From Prado023 sp963747335 (GTDB taxonomy: Bacteria > Actinomycetota > Actinomycetes > S36-B12 > CAIYMF01): DNA of 64,000 bases. The DNA lies in contig CAVVEV010000007.1 in assembly GCA_963747335.1 (NCBI GenBank), positions 1 to 64,000 of the forward strand, written 5' to 3'. Both the position numbers and the translations under genes were made by a program. The notes under the pieces are model-generated. The model worked only from the letters and a program-made list of their open reading frames with translations. It did no database searches and was not told where the DNA came from. Of the stretch, positions 1-8,748 are shown one piece after another (the first letter of the stretch is position 1; each line of letters begins with the position of its first letter).

Positions 1-1288
1 CCGGAGCCGGTGTTGTCGTAGGCGTACCTCTCCAGCACCCAGTCGCCGTCCCGGAGCTGGTCGCTGCTCGGCGCCGGGGGAGCGTCGGCGGCCGACGGCG
101 GGCCGTCCGACGTGGATCCGGAGCCCGAACTCTGGTCGCTGGAGTCGCCGTCGCTCGACGTGGGACTGGTACACCACCCATCCGCCGACGAGCAGTGCCA
201 ACAGGATCAGCAGCGTCACGAGCGCGCGGCGGCGCGTGGCCCGACGCTGCTGGGCGGCGGCCGTGCGTGGCCCCGGCGTCCGAGGGTTCCCGGCGGTACG
301 GGGTCGGACCGGCGGCGGCGCGGGGGCAGTGCTGGTCGACGGCGCGATCAGTGTTGGATCCGCGGCGGGGCGAATCGCGGCGGGGGGGACTGGGGCGGGG
401 GGGATGGGCGCGATCACCTGCCCCGGCAGCTCGGTCAGGGTTGTTCCCCCGCCGGTGCTCCCGCGCACCCTGTCCAGCACCTGGCGGGCGGTGGGGCGCC
501 GTGCGGGGTCCTTGGCCAGCATCCGCGCCAGCAGCGCCGCGCGGTTGGGGTCGATGCCGGCGAGGTCCGGCTCCCGCGTTGCGATGCTCATCAGGACGGC
601 GACGGAGTTGCCCTCGCCGAACGGTGGCCGCCCGGTCGCCGCGTAGGCGAGCAGTGAGCCGAGCGCGAAGATGTCGCTCGGCGGGCCGGTGGGCTCCATG
701 GTCGCCTGTTCCGGCGAGAGCCATGACGGGGCTGCCAGTCGACGCCCAGCCCTGTCGCGGTGGAGGGAGTGGCATCCTCCGGGTGGGCGATGCCGAAGTC
801 CTCGATCAGCTCCCGGACCGCGCTCACCGAGTCTCGCATTGCCGGGCTTGAGGTCACGATGCGTGATCCGGTGCGCCAGTCCAGCACGGCCAGTGCCTGG
901 GCCATCCCGCGCGCGAGCTTCCACCACTCGTCCTCGGGGAGGGGCCCGTTCGCCGCGACCTCATCGCGCAGGGTCGGCCCGCTCACGTACTCGATCGCCA
1001 ACCAGGCGGGCTCGGACTCGAGGTCGGCAGCGAGGAACTCGCTGATGTGCGCGTCGCGCACCGAGCGCAGGATGGCGACCTCGCGCCGGAACCTGTCACG
1101 CGTCGCCGGCGCGTCGAGCAGGCCCGGGTCGGGATCACCTTCAGCGCGACCCCCTCGTACCCGGGGGCGGAGGGCGTAGAAGACCACGCCCATCCCGCCG
1201 GCCCCCGAGACGCGAGTGCAGGGTCCACGGCCCGACCTGCCGCGGGTCCGTGCATCGACAGGGGCGACCCGACCGTGGGCTCGGTCAT
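1..1288 (-). pseudogene. Membrane Ser/Thr protein kinase, broken by several frameshifts, 3' end outside window
   Basis: This is a PknB-type Ser/Thr kinase reading leftwards from an ATG at 1288. No single frame spans it, but the hallmarks appear when frames are spliced: the glycine loop GAGGMG near 1190, the lysine segment ALKVI near 1150, HRDLKPGN near 860, DFG near 800 and the P+1 segment SPEQAT near 700. A Pro/Thr-rich linker follows at about 290-440. A single membrane helix (LVTLLILLALLVGG) lies at about 181-225, and a Ser/Gly/Asp-rich outer segment runs off the window. Changes of frame are needed near 155, 740, 845, 870, 1135 and 1215-1235. Because each segment keeps a conserved protein, the indels look like sequence errors or very recent decay. 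Its substrate cannot be inferred. Confidence 0.75.
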
Positions 1289-1514
1289 GGGGCGTCTCCC
1301 GTCTGAACGGGCGCTCGGCGCGTGATGTGGACTGCGGTCAATCTAGTGGATCGCGCTCAGGTGCGAGGGGTCGCGGGGTGAGCCCGAGGCGTCCGTCAGC
1401 ATCGCGCCACCCAGCCGGCGCCGCTACACTGAGTTCGCTGCGGCTCACCGGGTGGGGATCATCCACCGGCCGCGCGGCCGTGACGTCCGGAGGACCCGGG
1501 GCGGCTGACCTGGA

Positions 1515-2949
1515 GTGCGATATCTCGTGCCGTACTCACGAAGCCGTATCCGTCCCTCGTCACGCAGGGCGCTGGCTGACGTCACGCACGCGCCCTTCTG
1601 GCTGGATCGACCCGAGCGGCCGGAGCCCACCTCTGCCCTCGTGGCGGACACGACCGCCGACCTCGTCATCGTGGGCGGTGGCTACACCGGGATGTGGACC
1701 GCGCTGCTGGCGAAGGAGGCCGACCCCAGCCTCGATGTCCTGGTCCTGGAGGGCGATCGCATAGCCGAGGGTGCCTCCGGTCGCAATGGCGGCTTCATGG
1801 CCGCCTCGATCACCCACGGATTCAGCAACGGGTTGTCCCGCTGGCCGGACGAGATGGTGGAGCTGACCCGTCAGGGGCAGGCCAACCTCGACGCGATCGA
1901 GGCCACGATCGCCCGGTACTCGATGGACGTCGACTTCGCGCGCACGGGGGAGCTCGACGTGGCCACCGAGGACCACCAGGTCGCCGAGCTCGCCGCGCTC
2001 CCGGAGGCGTGGCCCCCTACGGCGAGGACCTGGAGTTCCTCGACGGCCCTGCGACGCGCGCATGGTGGCCTCACCGCTGTACCGGGGCTCGGTGCTCAAC
2101 CGCAACGGGGTCGCGCTGGTCGACCCGGCGAAGCTGAACTGGGAGCTGGCGCGCGTCGTGCGGGCCCTGGGCGTGCGGATCCACGAGAACACGCCGGTGA
2201 CTGGGCTGGAGTGGACGCGCCGGCCAGGTCTCGAGGTGCGCACCGCGCACGCGCGGGTGTCGGCCCGGCAGGTCGCCTCGGGACCAGCGCGTTCCCCAAC
2301 CTCCTGCGCCGCGTCCGGCCGTTCATCATCCCGGTCTACGACTACGCGCTGATGACCGAGCCGCTGACCTGCTGGAGCAGCGCGACGGCATCGGGTGGGC
2401 GTTCCGGGGTGGGATCGGTGACAGCAACAACCAGTTCCACTACACGCGCCCGACGGCCGACGGGCGGCTGCTCTGGGGTGGGTTCGAGGCGATGTACCAC
2501 TACGGCAGTCGGATGGGTCCGCACCTCAACCGGGACGACGCCACGAGCGCGGTGCTGGCCGAGAACTTCTTCCAGACCTTCCCGCAGCTCGAGGGCCTGC
2601 GGTTCTCGCACGCCTGGGGCGGGGCGATCGACACCTGCTCGCGCTTCAGCGCCTTCTGGGGGACCGCCATGGGCGGCCGCGTCGCCTACAGCGTCGGGTA
2701 CACCGGCCTGGGCGTCGGGGCCACCCGGTTCGGTGCCCAGGTGATGCTGGACCTGCTCGCCGGCCGCGCCACTGAGCGGACCCGCCTGCAGATGGTGGGC
2801 ACGAAGCCGATCCCGTTCCCCCCGAGCCCCTGCGCAGCCCCGCGGTCGGGCTGACCCGGTGGTCCCTGGATCGGGCAGACAACGCCGGCGGGCGCCGCAA
2901 CCTGTGGCTTCGCACCTTGGACCGGCTGGGACTGGGTTTCGACTCGTGA
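1515..2949 (+). pseudogene. FAD-dependent amine/amino-acid oxidase (DAO family), frameshifted
   Basis: The N-terminal part carries a Rossmann FAD-binding motif, DLVIVGGGYTGMWTALL, starting at about 1651, followed by the GASGRNGGF segment that follows it in glycine/D-amino-acid oxidases of the DadA/PuuB/gamma-glutamylputrescine oxidase type. Continuous homologous reading needs frame changes near 2015-2040, 2280, 2360 and 2825. The C-terminal FAD segment (YTGLGVGATRFGAQ) and the stop at 2947-2949 are present. The likely reaction is oxidative deamination of a primary amine or amino acid; the substrate is unknown. The start is uncertain: GTG at 1515 or 1527, neither with a strong ribosome site. 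The aldehyde dehydrogenase gene follows after 111 bases, so the pair may oxidise an amine and then the resulting aldehyde. Confidence 0.7.
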
Positions 2950-3060
2950 GCGACACCGTGAACGTCCCCGAGCGTGATCCGGACCCTGACCGCGCCCCCG
3001 GCCACACTCCCGCCCCCCATCCCACGACCACCCCCGAAACCCCCAACCGAGAGGCCCCCA

Positions 3061-4620
3061 TGAAGCACGTCACCCACTGGATCAACGGCGCACCGTACGT
3101 CGCCACCGAGGCCCCGGCCCCCGCCGACAGGGTGGGCGCCGCGCTGAGCGCCCTGCGCGACAAGGCCGTCGACCTGATCGATCCGGAGCGCAGCGGCGAC
3201 ATCTACGACCCGGCGACCGGCACGGTCACCGGCACCGTCGACTTCGCCTCGGCCGGATCTGGATGAGGCCGTCGCCGCCGCGAAGGCCGCCTTCCCCGAC
3301 TGGCGCAACACCTCGCTGGCCAAGCGGACCCAGGTCCTGTTCGCGTTCCGCGAGCTGCTCAACGCGCGCAAGGAGGAGCTGGCCGCGATCATCACCGCCG
3401 AGCACGGCAAGGTGCGTCTCCGACGCCCTGGGCGAGGTCACCCGCGGCCTGGAGGTCGTCGAGTTCGCCTGCGGCATCCCGCACCTGCTCAAGGGCGGGT
3501 ACTCCCCAGATGTGTCGACCAGCGTCGACGTCTACTCGATCCGCCAGCCGCTCGGCGTGGTCGGCATCATCTCGCCGTTCAACTTCCCGGCCATGGTGCC
3601 GATGTGGTTCTTCCCGATCGCCATCGCCGCCGGCAACACCGTGGTGCTCAAGCCCTCCGAGAAGGACCCGCCGCGGCCAACTTCGTCGCCGAGCTGTGGA
3701 CCGAGGCCGGCCTGCCCGACGGCGTGTTCAACGTCGTGCACGGCGACAAGGTCGCCGTCGACGGGCTGCTGACCCACCCCGACGTCAAGGCCGATCTGCT
3801 TCGTCGGCTCCACCCCGATCGCCCAGTACGTCTACGAGACCGGGACCGCGCACGGCAAGCGCGTGCAGGCCCTCGGCGGCGCGAAGAACCACATGGTCGT
3901 GCTGCCCGACGCCGACCTCGACCTCGCCGCCGACGCGGCGGTCAACGCCGGCTTCGGGTCGGCGGGGGAGCGGTGCATGGCGATCTCCGCGCTGGTCGCC
4001 GTCGGCGACGGCGCCGACGCTGGTCGCCAAGATCGCCGAGCGGATGGCCACGCCTGCGCACCGGCGACGGGCGCCGCGGCTGCGACATGGGCCCGCTGGT
4101 CACCGGCGTCCACCGCGACAAGGTCGCCTCCTACGTCGACGCCGGCGAGGCCGACGGCGCCACGCTGGTCGTCGACGGCCGGACCCGGTAGTCGACGGCG
4201 ACGCCGACGGCTTCTGGCTCGGGCCCACCCTGTTCGACCACGTCACCCCGGACATGACCGTCTACACCGACGAGATCTTCGGCCCGGTGCTGTCGGTGGT
4301 GCGCGTCGACACCTACGAGGAGGCCCTGGAGCTGGTCAACGACCAACCCGTACGGCAACGGCACCGCGATCTTCACCAACGACGGCGGCGCCGCCCGCCG
4401 CTTCCAGAACGAGGTCGAGGTCGGGATGATCGGCGTCAACGTGCCGATCCCGGTGCCGATGGCCTACTACTCCTTCGGCGGCTGGAAGAACTCGCTGTTC
4501 GGCGACACCCACGCGCACGGCACCGAGGGCGTGCACTTCTTCACCCGCGGCAAGGTCGTCACCACCCGCTGGCTCGACCCGAGCCACGGCGGCATCAACC
4601 TCGGCTTCCCCACCCACGGC
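3061..4620 (+). pseudogene. mmsA: CoA-acylating methylmalonate-semialdehyde dehydrogenase, frameshifted
   Basis: The spliced translation matches the MmsA/IolA branch of aldehyde dehydrogenases. It starts MKHVTHWINGAPYV and contains IYDPATGTVTGTV, PLGVVGIISPFNFPAMVPMWF, the catalytic-cysteine segment GSAGERCMAIS near 3957-3990, and FGPVLSVVRVDTYEEA and HFFTRGKVVTTRW near the end. These enzymes convert methylmalonate or malonate semialdehyde to propionyl-CoA or acetyl-CoA in valine, beta-alanine or inositol breakdown. About seven one-base frame changes are needed (near 3257, 3415, 3670, 3795, 4015, 4190 and 4345). At 3257 and 3415 removing one G restores the family sequence exactly. The true stop is not clear; homology ends at about 4620, just before a strong hairpin. 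Probably functional in the organism and damaged in this sequence. Confidence 0.8.
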
Positions 4621-4638
4621 TGCAGCCCGCTGGTCGGC

Positions 4639-4686
4639 CAATTCGGGTGCCAGTTGCTGCAAGTGCAGCAACTGGCACCCGAATTG
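4639..4686. terminator. Perfect 22-bp inverted repeat with 4-nt loop
   Basis: Arms at 4639-4660 and 4665-4686 are exact reverse complements around the loop AAGT. The hairpin lies between two convergent genes (dehydrogenase, plus strand, and secreted protein, minus strand), so a two-way terminator is the simplest reading. The length and perfection of the stem would also fit a dispersed REP-like palindrome. I found no second copy in this window. Confidence 0.75.
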
Positions 4687-4710
4687 ATCTCCGGGCGGGG
4701 GCTGGTGCCG

Positions 4711-5667
4711 CTACTGGAAGGACACCCAGCGGGGCTCGGGCGTGATCGCCATGGTGGCCTTGGGGCCGAGCATGGGGCGGTCCTCGTCGATGAAGTTCTT
4801 CCAGCCGAACTCGATCCGCTTCGGGGCGCCCTTGCGCAGCGCCCGCCAGGTCGCGCGCTTGGCGGGTTGGGATCCCAGTCCGTCCATCTGGATCACCAGC
4901 GCGAGCTCGTCCCGCGAGGTGTCCAGCGAGGACCTGTTGCGGATCATCGAGGTGCGGAACTGGTGCAGGAGCAGCATCTTCTGCGGCAGGCCAGCGTCCC
5001 GGGTGAGATCCGCCATCCACTGCGAGACCTCGTTGATCTCGGAGGCCGTCACCGACCCGACCTGCTTCAGGTGGCGCTGCCCCGGCTTGAGCCGCCACTC
5101 CGGGTCCAGGGCAAGCCCCACGTGCGGCTCGAGCAGCAGCTCGCGGTAGCGCCTGGCCTGGCTGAGGAACGTGGAGCGACCGGGCTGCAGGTCCAGCACG
5201 ACGTAGGTGCCGGCCCGTCCTGCCGCCTCGACCAGCGGGCGGAGCTCGGCCACCGAGGACTCAGCGGAGTAGTCACCATCACCGCCGGCGGATCGTGACG
5301 CGATCGTCGCGATGATCTCCAGGGCCGGGACCACGCGCCGCTTCGTGTGCGGTCTATACGAGGCGGCCACCTTCTGCGCGCGCTTGATCGTGGCAGCGGC
5401 GCCCTGTTCACCGAGGACTCCGAGGGCTCGGGTGCCGGGGTGGCCGTACAGGGCCACGTAGGTCGTGCCCTCGAAGATCTGGGTGCCGCCGCCGGGGAGC
5501 TCGGAGGCGGGAACCGCCCTGGCAATGCCGGCTGTGCCCAGGGGTGCGTCGTCGCGTCTGGCCACGGCGTCAGCCGGTCCGACGACGGCGCCTCCGATGA
5601 GTGCGAGAGTCAGCATCGACGATCCCCACGCCGTGCGCGCACGTCGCGCTCTGGACGGTCCTGCCAT
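4711..5667 (-). CDS. Secreted protein of unknown function (actinobacterial family)
   Basis: The protein has 318 residues from the ATG at 5667, which is preceded on the coding strand by a GGGGAGG ribosome site. The start MAGPSRARRARTAWG followed by a hydrophobic run and VVGPADAVA is a standard signal peptide. The mature part contains TTYVALYGHPGTRALGVLG, VPALEIIATIA, TYVVLDLQPGRSTFLSQ, PHVGLALDPEWRL, KMLLLHQFR and FGWKNFIDEDRP. I recognise this pattern from uncharacterised secreted or lipoprotein-like actinobacterial proteins. The alternating strand/helix look with conserved Asp, Glu and His would suit a TIM-barrel hydrolase, but that is inference. It stands alone, convergent with the dehydrogenase. 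Confidence 0.8.
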   Translation of the reverse strand: MAGPSRARRARTAWGSSMLTLALIGGAVVGPADAVARRDDAPLGTAGIARAVPASELPGGGTQIFEGTTYVALYGHPGTRALGVLGEQGAAATIKRAQKVAASYRPHTKRRVVPALEIIATIASRSAGGDGDYSAESSVAELRPLVEAAGRAGTYVVLDLQPGRSTFLSQARRYRELLLEPHVGLALDPEWRLKPGQRHLKQVGSVTASEINEVSQWMADLTRDAGLPQKMLLLHQFRTSMIRNRSSLDTSRDELALVIQMDGLGSQPAKRATWRALRKGAPKRIEFGWKNFIDEDRPMLGPKATMAITPEPRWVSFQ

Positions 5668-5842
5668 GCCCACCTCCCCGCTCGCTCGCAGAGTAGGGCG
5701 CCCCGACCTCCGATGCATGCAGGACGTGGCCGTGGGACCCGTGGTCCACGCCCAGGCGGTGCCTCAGATCGGATGTGCCCGCGAAAGTCGCCATTGCTGG
5801 GGGAGGTCCGGGGTGCGAGCATGGTGCTGGGAGGCGGTGCCG

Positions 5843-6025
5843 ATGAAACCGATCAGTCACATCTGCTCGCGATGCCACGCCGAGGCCGTGTTCGGGTTCG
5901 GCGCAACGTGGTTGTGTGAGTCCTGCTACGGGGTCATCGGGTCGTGCTGCATGGAGTTCGATGGGGACGACATGCTCCTCGAGGACCGCAGCTGGTGGGA
6001 TTCCCGGATGGCACCGAAGGCATGA
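5843..6025 (+). CDS. Small zinc-ribbon-like protein (60 aa)
   Basis: The start is an ATG at 5843 with a GGGAGG ribosome site eight bases upstream. The 60-residue product has Cys8-x2-Cys11, Cys25-x2-Cys28 and then Cys35-Cys36, a typical treble-clef or rubredoxin-like metal-binding spacing, followed by an acidic tail (EFDGDDMLLEDRSWWD). No wider domain is visible. It could be a zinc-stabilised adaptor or a metal-responsive small protein; function is not known. It is isolated, with the divergent secreted protein upstream and hairpins directly after its stop. Confidence 0.6.
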   Translation: MKPISHICSRCHAEAVFGFGATWLCESCYGVIGSCCMEFDGDDMLLEDRSWWDSRMAPKA

Positions 6026-6082
6026 GGGTCGCGACCCTCCACCCGGACACGACGAGGGGCCGCCGCCCGGATGACCCCTCGT
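6024..6082. terminator. Two hairpins after the zinc-ribbon gene
   Basis: A perfect palindrome, GAGGGTCGCGACCCTC, sits at 6024-6039 over the stop codon region. A second stem pairs ACGAGGGG (6052-6059) with CCCCTCGT (6075-6082). The second is a plausible terminator lacking a T-run, as is common in high-GC bacteria. Confidence 0.5.
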
Positions 6083-6196
6083 ACATCCGGGTTGCGACCC
6101 GAATGGATCATTCCCGTATTGGTCAGATGACAAACTCTCGCCGGGTGTGATGATCCCCACGTTCGGGCCCCCCGAGTTCCGTCGGAGGGCTCCGGC

Positions 6197-6916
6197 CTAC
6201 ACCGGGACGACCACGTCCGGGTCGACCCTTCGCGCCCACCCGGTGGCGATGAGGTACTGGCCGGCGAGGTAGGTCGGCATGACGATCGCCGAGCGTCCCG
6301 CGAAGTCGATACCCGCCTCGCCGAACGCCAGGAACATGTCCGAGATCAGGAAGAGCGCGGCACCGAGGCCGACGCGATGGCTCACGCCCGTGGCGAGGGC
6401 TGCCATCGTGCAGATGGCCGCGCTGTAGACGACGACAGGGATCCGGAGGTCCCCGAACTGGGGGCCGAGCCCGACGTTCACCGCCAGCCAGATGGCGGCG
6501 TACCCGAGAGCCGGCCACCAGCGGGGTCGCAGGCCGCCCCATGCGCCGAGCCCCAGGAAGCCCATCGTGTAACAGATCTGCATGACCAGGAACCCGAGGA
6601 TGCCGAGTTCGAAGACGTAGAGGATGGCGATGTCGCCGACCGTCGCGAACACGAGCCCGGCGACGAGCCAGCGCGGTGCGCCCGATCCGAGCGCAACCAG
6701 CACCCAGAGGAGCAGGGCCGGCATGAGCAGTGACTTGGCGAGATGCTCGATCCACCCGGCGGCACCGGCGGCGCGGAGCAGCAGGTAGCTGCCCCAGATG
6801 AGGGCGACGAGCAGCCAGGCTGAGCGCTGGCGCCTGAGGTCGATGGCCGACGGACCCGCAGTGGTGGTCACAGCCGCACGGTAGCCAGCCTCGGACCCGA
6901 CATGCTCAGTGACCAC
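6197..6916 (-). CDS. Lysoplasmalogenase-like membrane protein (YhhN/TMEM86 family)
   Basis: A hydrophobic protein of about 239 residues with roughly eight predicted membrane helices. The segments GDIAILYVFELGILGFLVMQ and GAALFLISDMFLAFG carry the conserved polar Asp residues of the YhhN family, whose studied members cleave the vinyl-ether bond of lysoplasmalogens. In bacteria without plasmalogens the substrate is unclear. Start choice is open: GTG at 6916 overlaps the upstream divergent region, while GTG at 6871 would remove a poorly hydrophobic N-terminus. Neither has a strong ribosome site. The gene is divergent from the saccharopine-dehydrogenase-like gene. Confidence 0.75.
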   Translation of the reverse strand: MVTEHVGSEAGYRAAVTTTAGPSAIDLRRQRSAWLLVALIWGSYLLLRAAGAAGWIEHLAKSLLMPALLLWVLVALGSGAPRWLVAGLVFATVGDIAILYVFELGILGFLVMQICYTMGFLGLGAWGGLRPRWWPALGYAAIWLAVNVGLGPQFGDLRIPVVVYSAAICTMAALATGVSHRVGLGAALFLISDMFLAFGEAGIDFAGRSAIVMPTYLAGQYLIATGWARRVDPDVVVPV

Positions 6917-7058
6917 CCTGGGCAGTGGCAGTTCTCAGCCCATGCCGCAGCCGATGCCGCGATGCTCGGACGGTGCGGGTTCAGCGCTCTCGACGGGGCA
7001 GAATTCGAGGTACCAGACGGCCCCGAACCCCGTGGCTGCCCACCCGAAGGAGTCCCGC

Positions 7059-8279
7059 ATGCGAGTCCTCGTCGTCGGCGCCGGAGGCGTCGGATCCTCT
7101 GCAGCCCTGATCGCTGCCCGCCGTGACTTCTTCGAGTCCTGGCTCATCGCCGACTACGACATGGACCGGGCTGAAGCGCTCGTCGCCCGGCTGGGGGACC
7201 CCCGGTTCACGGCCGCCCGGATCGACGCCAGTGACGCGCAGGCCGTCGCCGCGCTGTGCCGCGCGCAGGGGATCACCCATGTTCTCAACGCCGTGGATCC
7301 CCGCTACGTGCTCCCGATCTTCCACGGTGCGTTCGCCGCGGGTGCCCACTACATGGACACGGCCATGAGCCTGTCCCACCGGCATGCCGACGAGCCCTAC
7401 ACCCTGCCCGGGGTGATGCTGGGTGACGAGCAGTTCGCCGAGCACGAGAGCTGGGTCAGCAAGGACCAGTTGGCCCTCGTGGGCATGGGCGTCGAGCCCG
7501 GGCTCGCCGACGTGTTCGCGCGCCACGCCGCCGACGAACTCTTCAGCGAGATCGACGAGCTCGGGGTGCGCGACGCCTCGAACCTCGTCGTCCATGGCTA
7601 CGACTTCGCCCCCTCGTTCTCGATCTGGACAACGATCGAGGAGTGCCTGAACCCGCCGCTGATCTGGGAGAAGGACCGCGGGTTCTTCACCACCGAGCCC
7701 TTCAGCGAGCCTGAGGTGTTCGAGTTCCCTGAGGGGATCGGGCCGGTGGAGTGCGTCAACGTGGAGCACGAGGAGGTCGTGCTCATGCCCCGAGTCCTCG
7801 ACGCGAAGCGGGTGACCTTCAAGTTCGGTCTGGGCGACGAGTTCATCGAGGTTCTGCGCACGCTGAACAAGCTCGGCCTCGACCGCACCGAGCCGGTGAG
7901 CGTCCGGGGCCAGATGGTGTCGCCCCGCGATGTCGTGGCCGCGTGCCTGCCCGACCCGCTGACGCTCGGCGACAAGATGACGGGCAAGACCTGCGCCGGC
8001 GTGTGGATCACCGGCACGGGCAAGGACGGCGCGCCGCGCGAGGTGTACATCTACCACGTGGCGGACAACGAGTGGACGATGGCCGAGTACGGCGCCCAGG
8101 CTGTCGTGTGGCAGACCGCCATGAACCCGGTGGTGGCCCTCGAACTGCTCGCGTCCGGTGCCTGGAGCGGCGCGGGCGTGCTCGGCCCGGAGTCATTCGA
8201 GCCGACTCCCTTCCTCGACCTCCTGCGCGACGGCTATGGCGAGACCTGGGTCGTCCAGGAGCGCACGCCGAAGGCCTGA
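7059..8279 (+). CDS. Saccharopine dehydrogenase-like NAD(P)-dependent enzyme
   Basis: The 406-residue protein starts at ATG 7059, seven bases after a GAAGGAG ribosome site. The N-terminal Rossmann motif is VVGAGGVG (residues 5-12), followed by a saccharopine dehydrogenase NADP domain (ADYDMDRAEALV, VLNAVDPRYVLPIF) and a family C-terminal domain (GMGVEPGLADVFARHA). Relatives include saccharopine and carboxynorspermidine dehydrogenases, which join or split an amino acid and a keto/aldehyde partner. Together with gabT 3 kb away it could serve lysine or polyamine metabolism, but they are not in one operon, so this is speculative. A hairpin follows at 8309. Confidence 0.8.
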   Translation: MRVLVVGAGGVGSSAALIAARRDFFESWLIADYDMDRAEALVARLGDPRFTAARIDASDAQAVAALCRAQGITHVLNAVDPRYVLPIFHGAFAAGAHYMDTAMSLSHRHADEPYTLPGVMLGDEQFAEHESWVSKDQLALVGMGVEPGLADVFARHAADELFSEIDELGVRDASNLVVHGYDFAPSFSIWTTIEECLNPPLIWEKDRGFFTTEPFSEPEVFEFPEGIGPVECVNVEHEEVVLMPRVLDAKRVTFKFGLGDEFIEVLRTLNKLGLDRTEPVSVRGQMVSPRDVVAACLPDPLTLGDKMTGKTCAGVWITGTGKDGAPREVYIYHVADNEWTMAEYGAQAVVWQTAMNPVVALELLASGAWSGAGVLGPESFEPTPFLDLLRDGYGETWVVQERTPKA

Positions 8280-8308
8280 GCCCAGCGCCGTTGGATCTGC
8301 TCCCGGTT

Positions 8309-8346
8309 GGACGACCTGCTCCCCTGAGAACGGGAGCAGATCGTCC
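8309..8346. terminator. Hairpin terminator after the saccharopine-dehydrogenase-like gene
   Basis: A 15-bp stem pairs 8309-8323 with 8332-8346 (one mismatch) around an 8-base loop. Extra copies of the GCTCCC / GGGAGC core flank it at 8299-8304 and 8351-8356, so the outer parts could pair in an alternative fold. Confidence 0.6.
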
Positions 8347-8451
8347 ATGCGGGAGCAGACCCCTGGGCAGCCACCGGGGCCCAACGGCCCTGTCGCGATG
8401 CGGACTGCGCGGTTACCGTGGAGTCAGCCCACGGTGGGGTGGTGATCGTTG

Positions 8452-8748
8452 ATGCATCCGTTCTACGGACCCAGCCAGAGACTCATGGCCGACCGTGCGG
8501 GCCGCGGCGAGGGGATCGCCTCGATGGCTGCCTACCTCGCGTTCTGGGCGGTCGTCGTGGCCGCGGCCAAGCGGGAGCTGGACCTGCGGTGGCCACGGGA
8601 CACTGTGCGGCCAACGCCCGCAGGACCCAGCGACTGCGCGCTCGAGGCACTGCGCCTGCGCTACGCACGTGGTGACATCGACCGTGCCACGTTCGCAGCA
8701 GTCCGCGCGGACCTCACCTCGGGGAGCCCACGTGAGCGACGCTCCTGA
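8452..8748 (+). CDS. Small SHOCT-domain membrane protein
   Basis: A protein of 98 residues from ATG 8452 (a TTG directly before it is a possible alternative). It has one short hydrophobic segment (MAAYLAFWAVVVAAA) and a C-terminal SHOCT helix pair, ALEALRLRYARGDIDRATFAAVRADL-like, at about residues 66-90. SHOCT domains are short oligomerisation modules often found at protein termini. Its stop codon overlaps the start of the radical SAM gene (TGATG at 8746-8750), so the two are translationally coupled and probably work together at the membrane. Confidence 0.65.
   Translation: MHPFYGPSQRLMADRAGRGEGIASMAAYLAFWAVVVAAAKRELDLRWPRDTVRPTPAGPSDCALEALRLRYARGDIDRATFAAVRADLTSGSPRERRS

Noticed and set aside
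1289..1514. A promoter at TACACT (1425-1430) for the oxidase gene
   Set aside because: The hexamer fits a -10, but no acceptable -35 lies 16-18 bases upstream, and this part of the sequence seems error-prone.
5347..5919. Plus-strand open frame of 190 codons opposite the secreted protein
   Set aside because: Shadow of the minus-strand gene, which has a signal peptide, ribosome site and family-like motifs.
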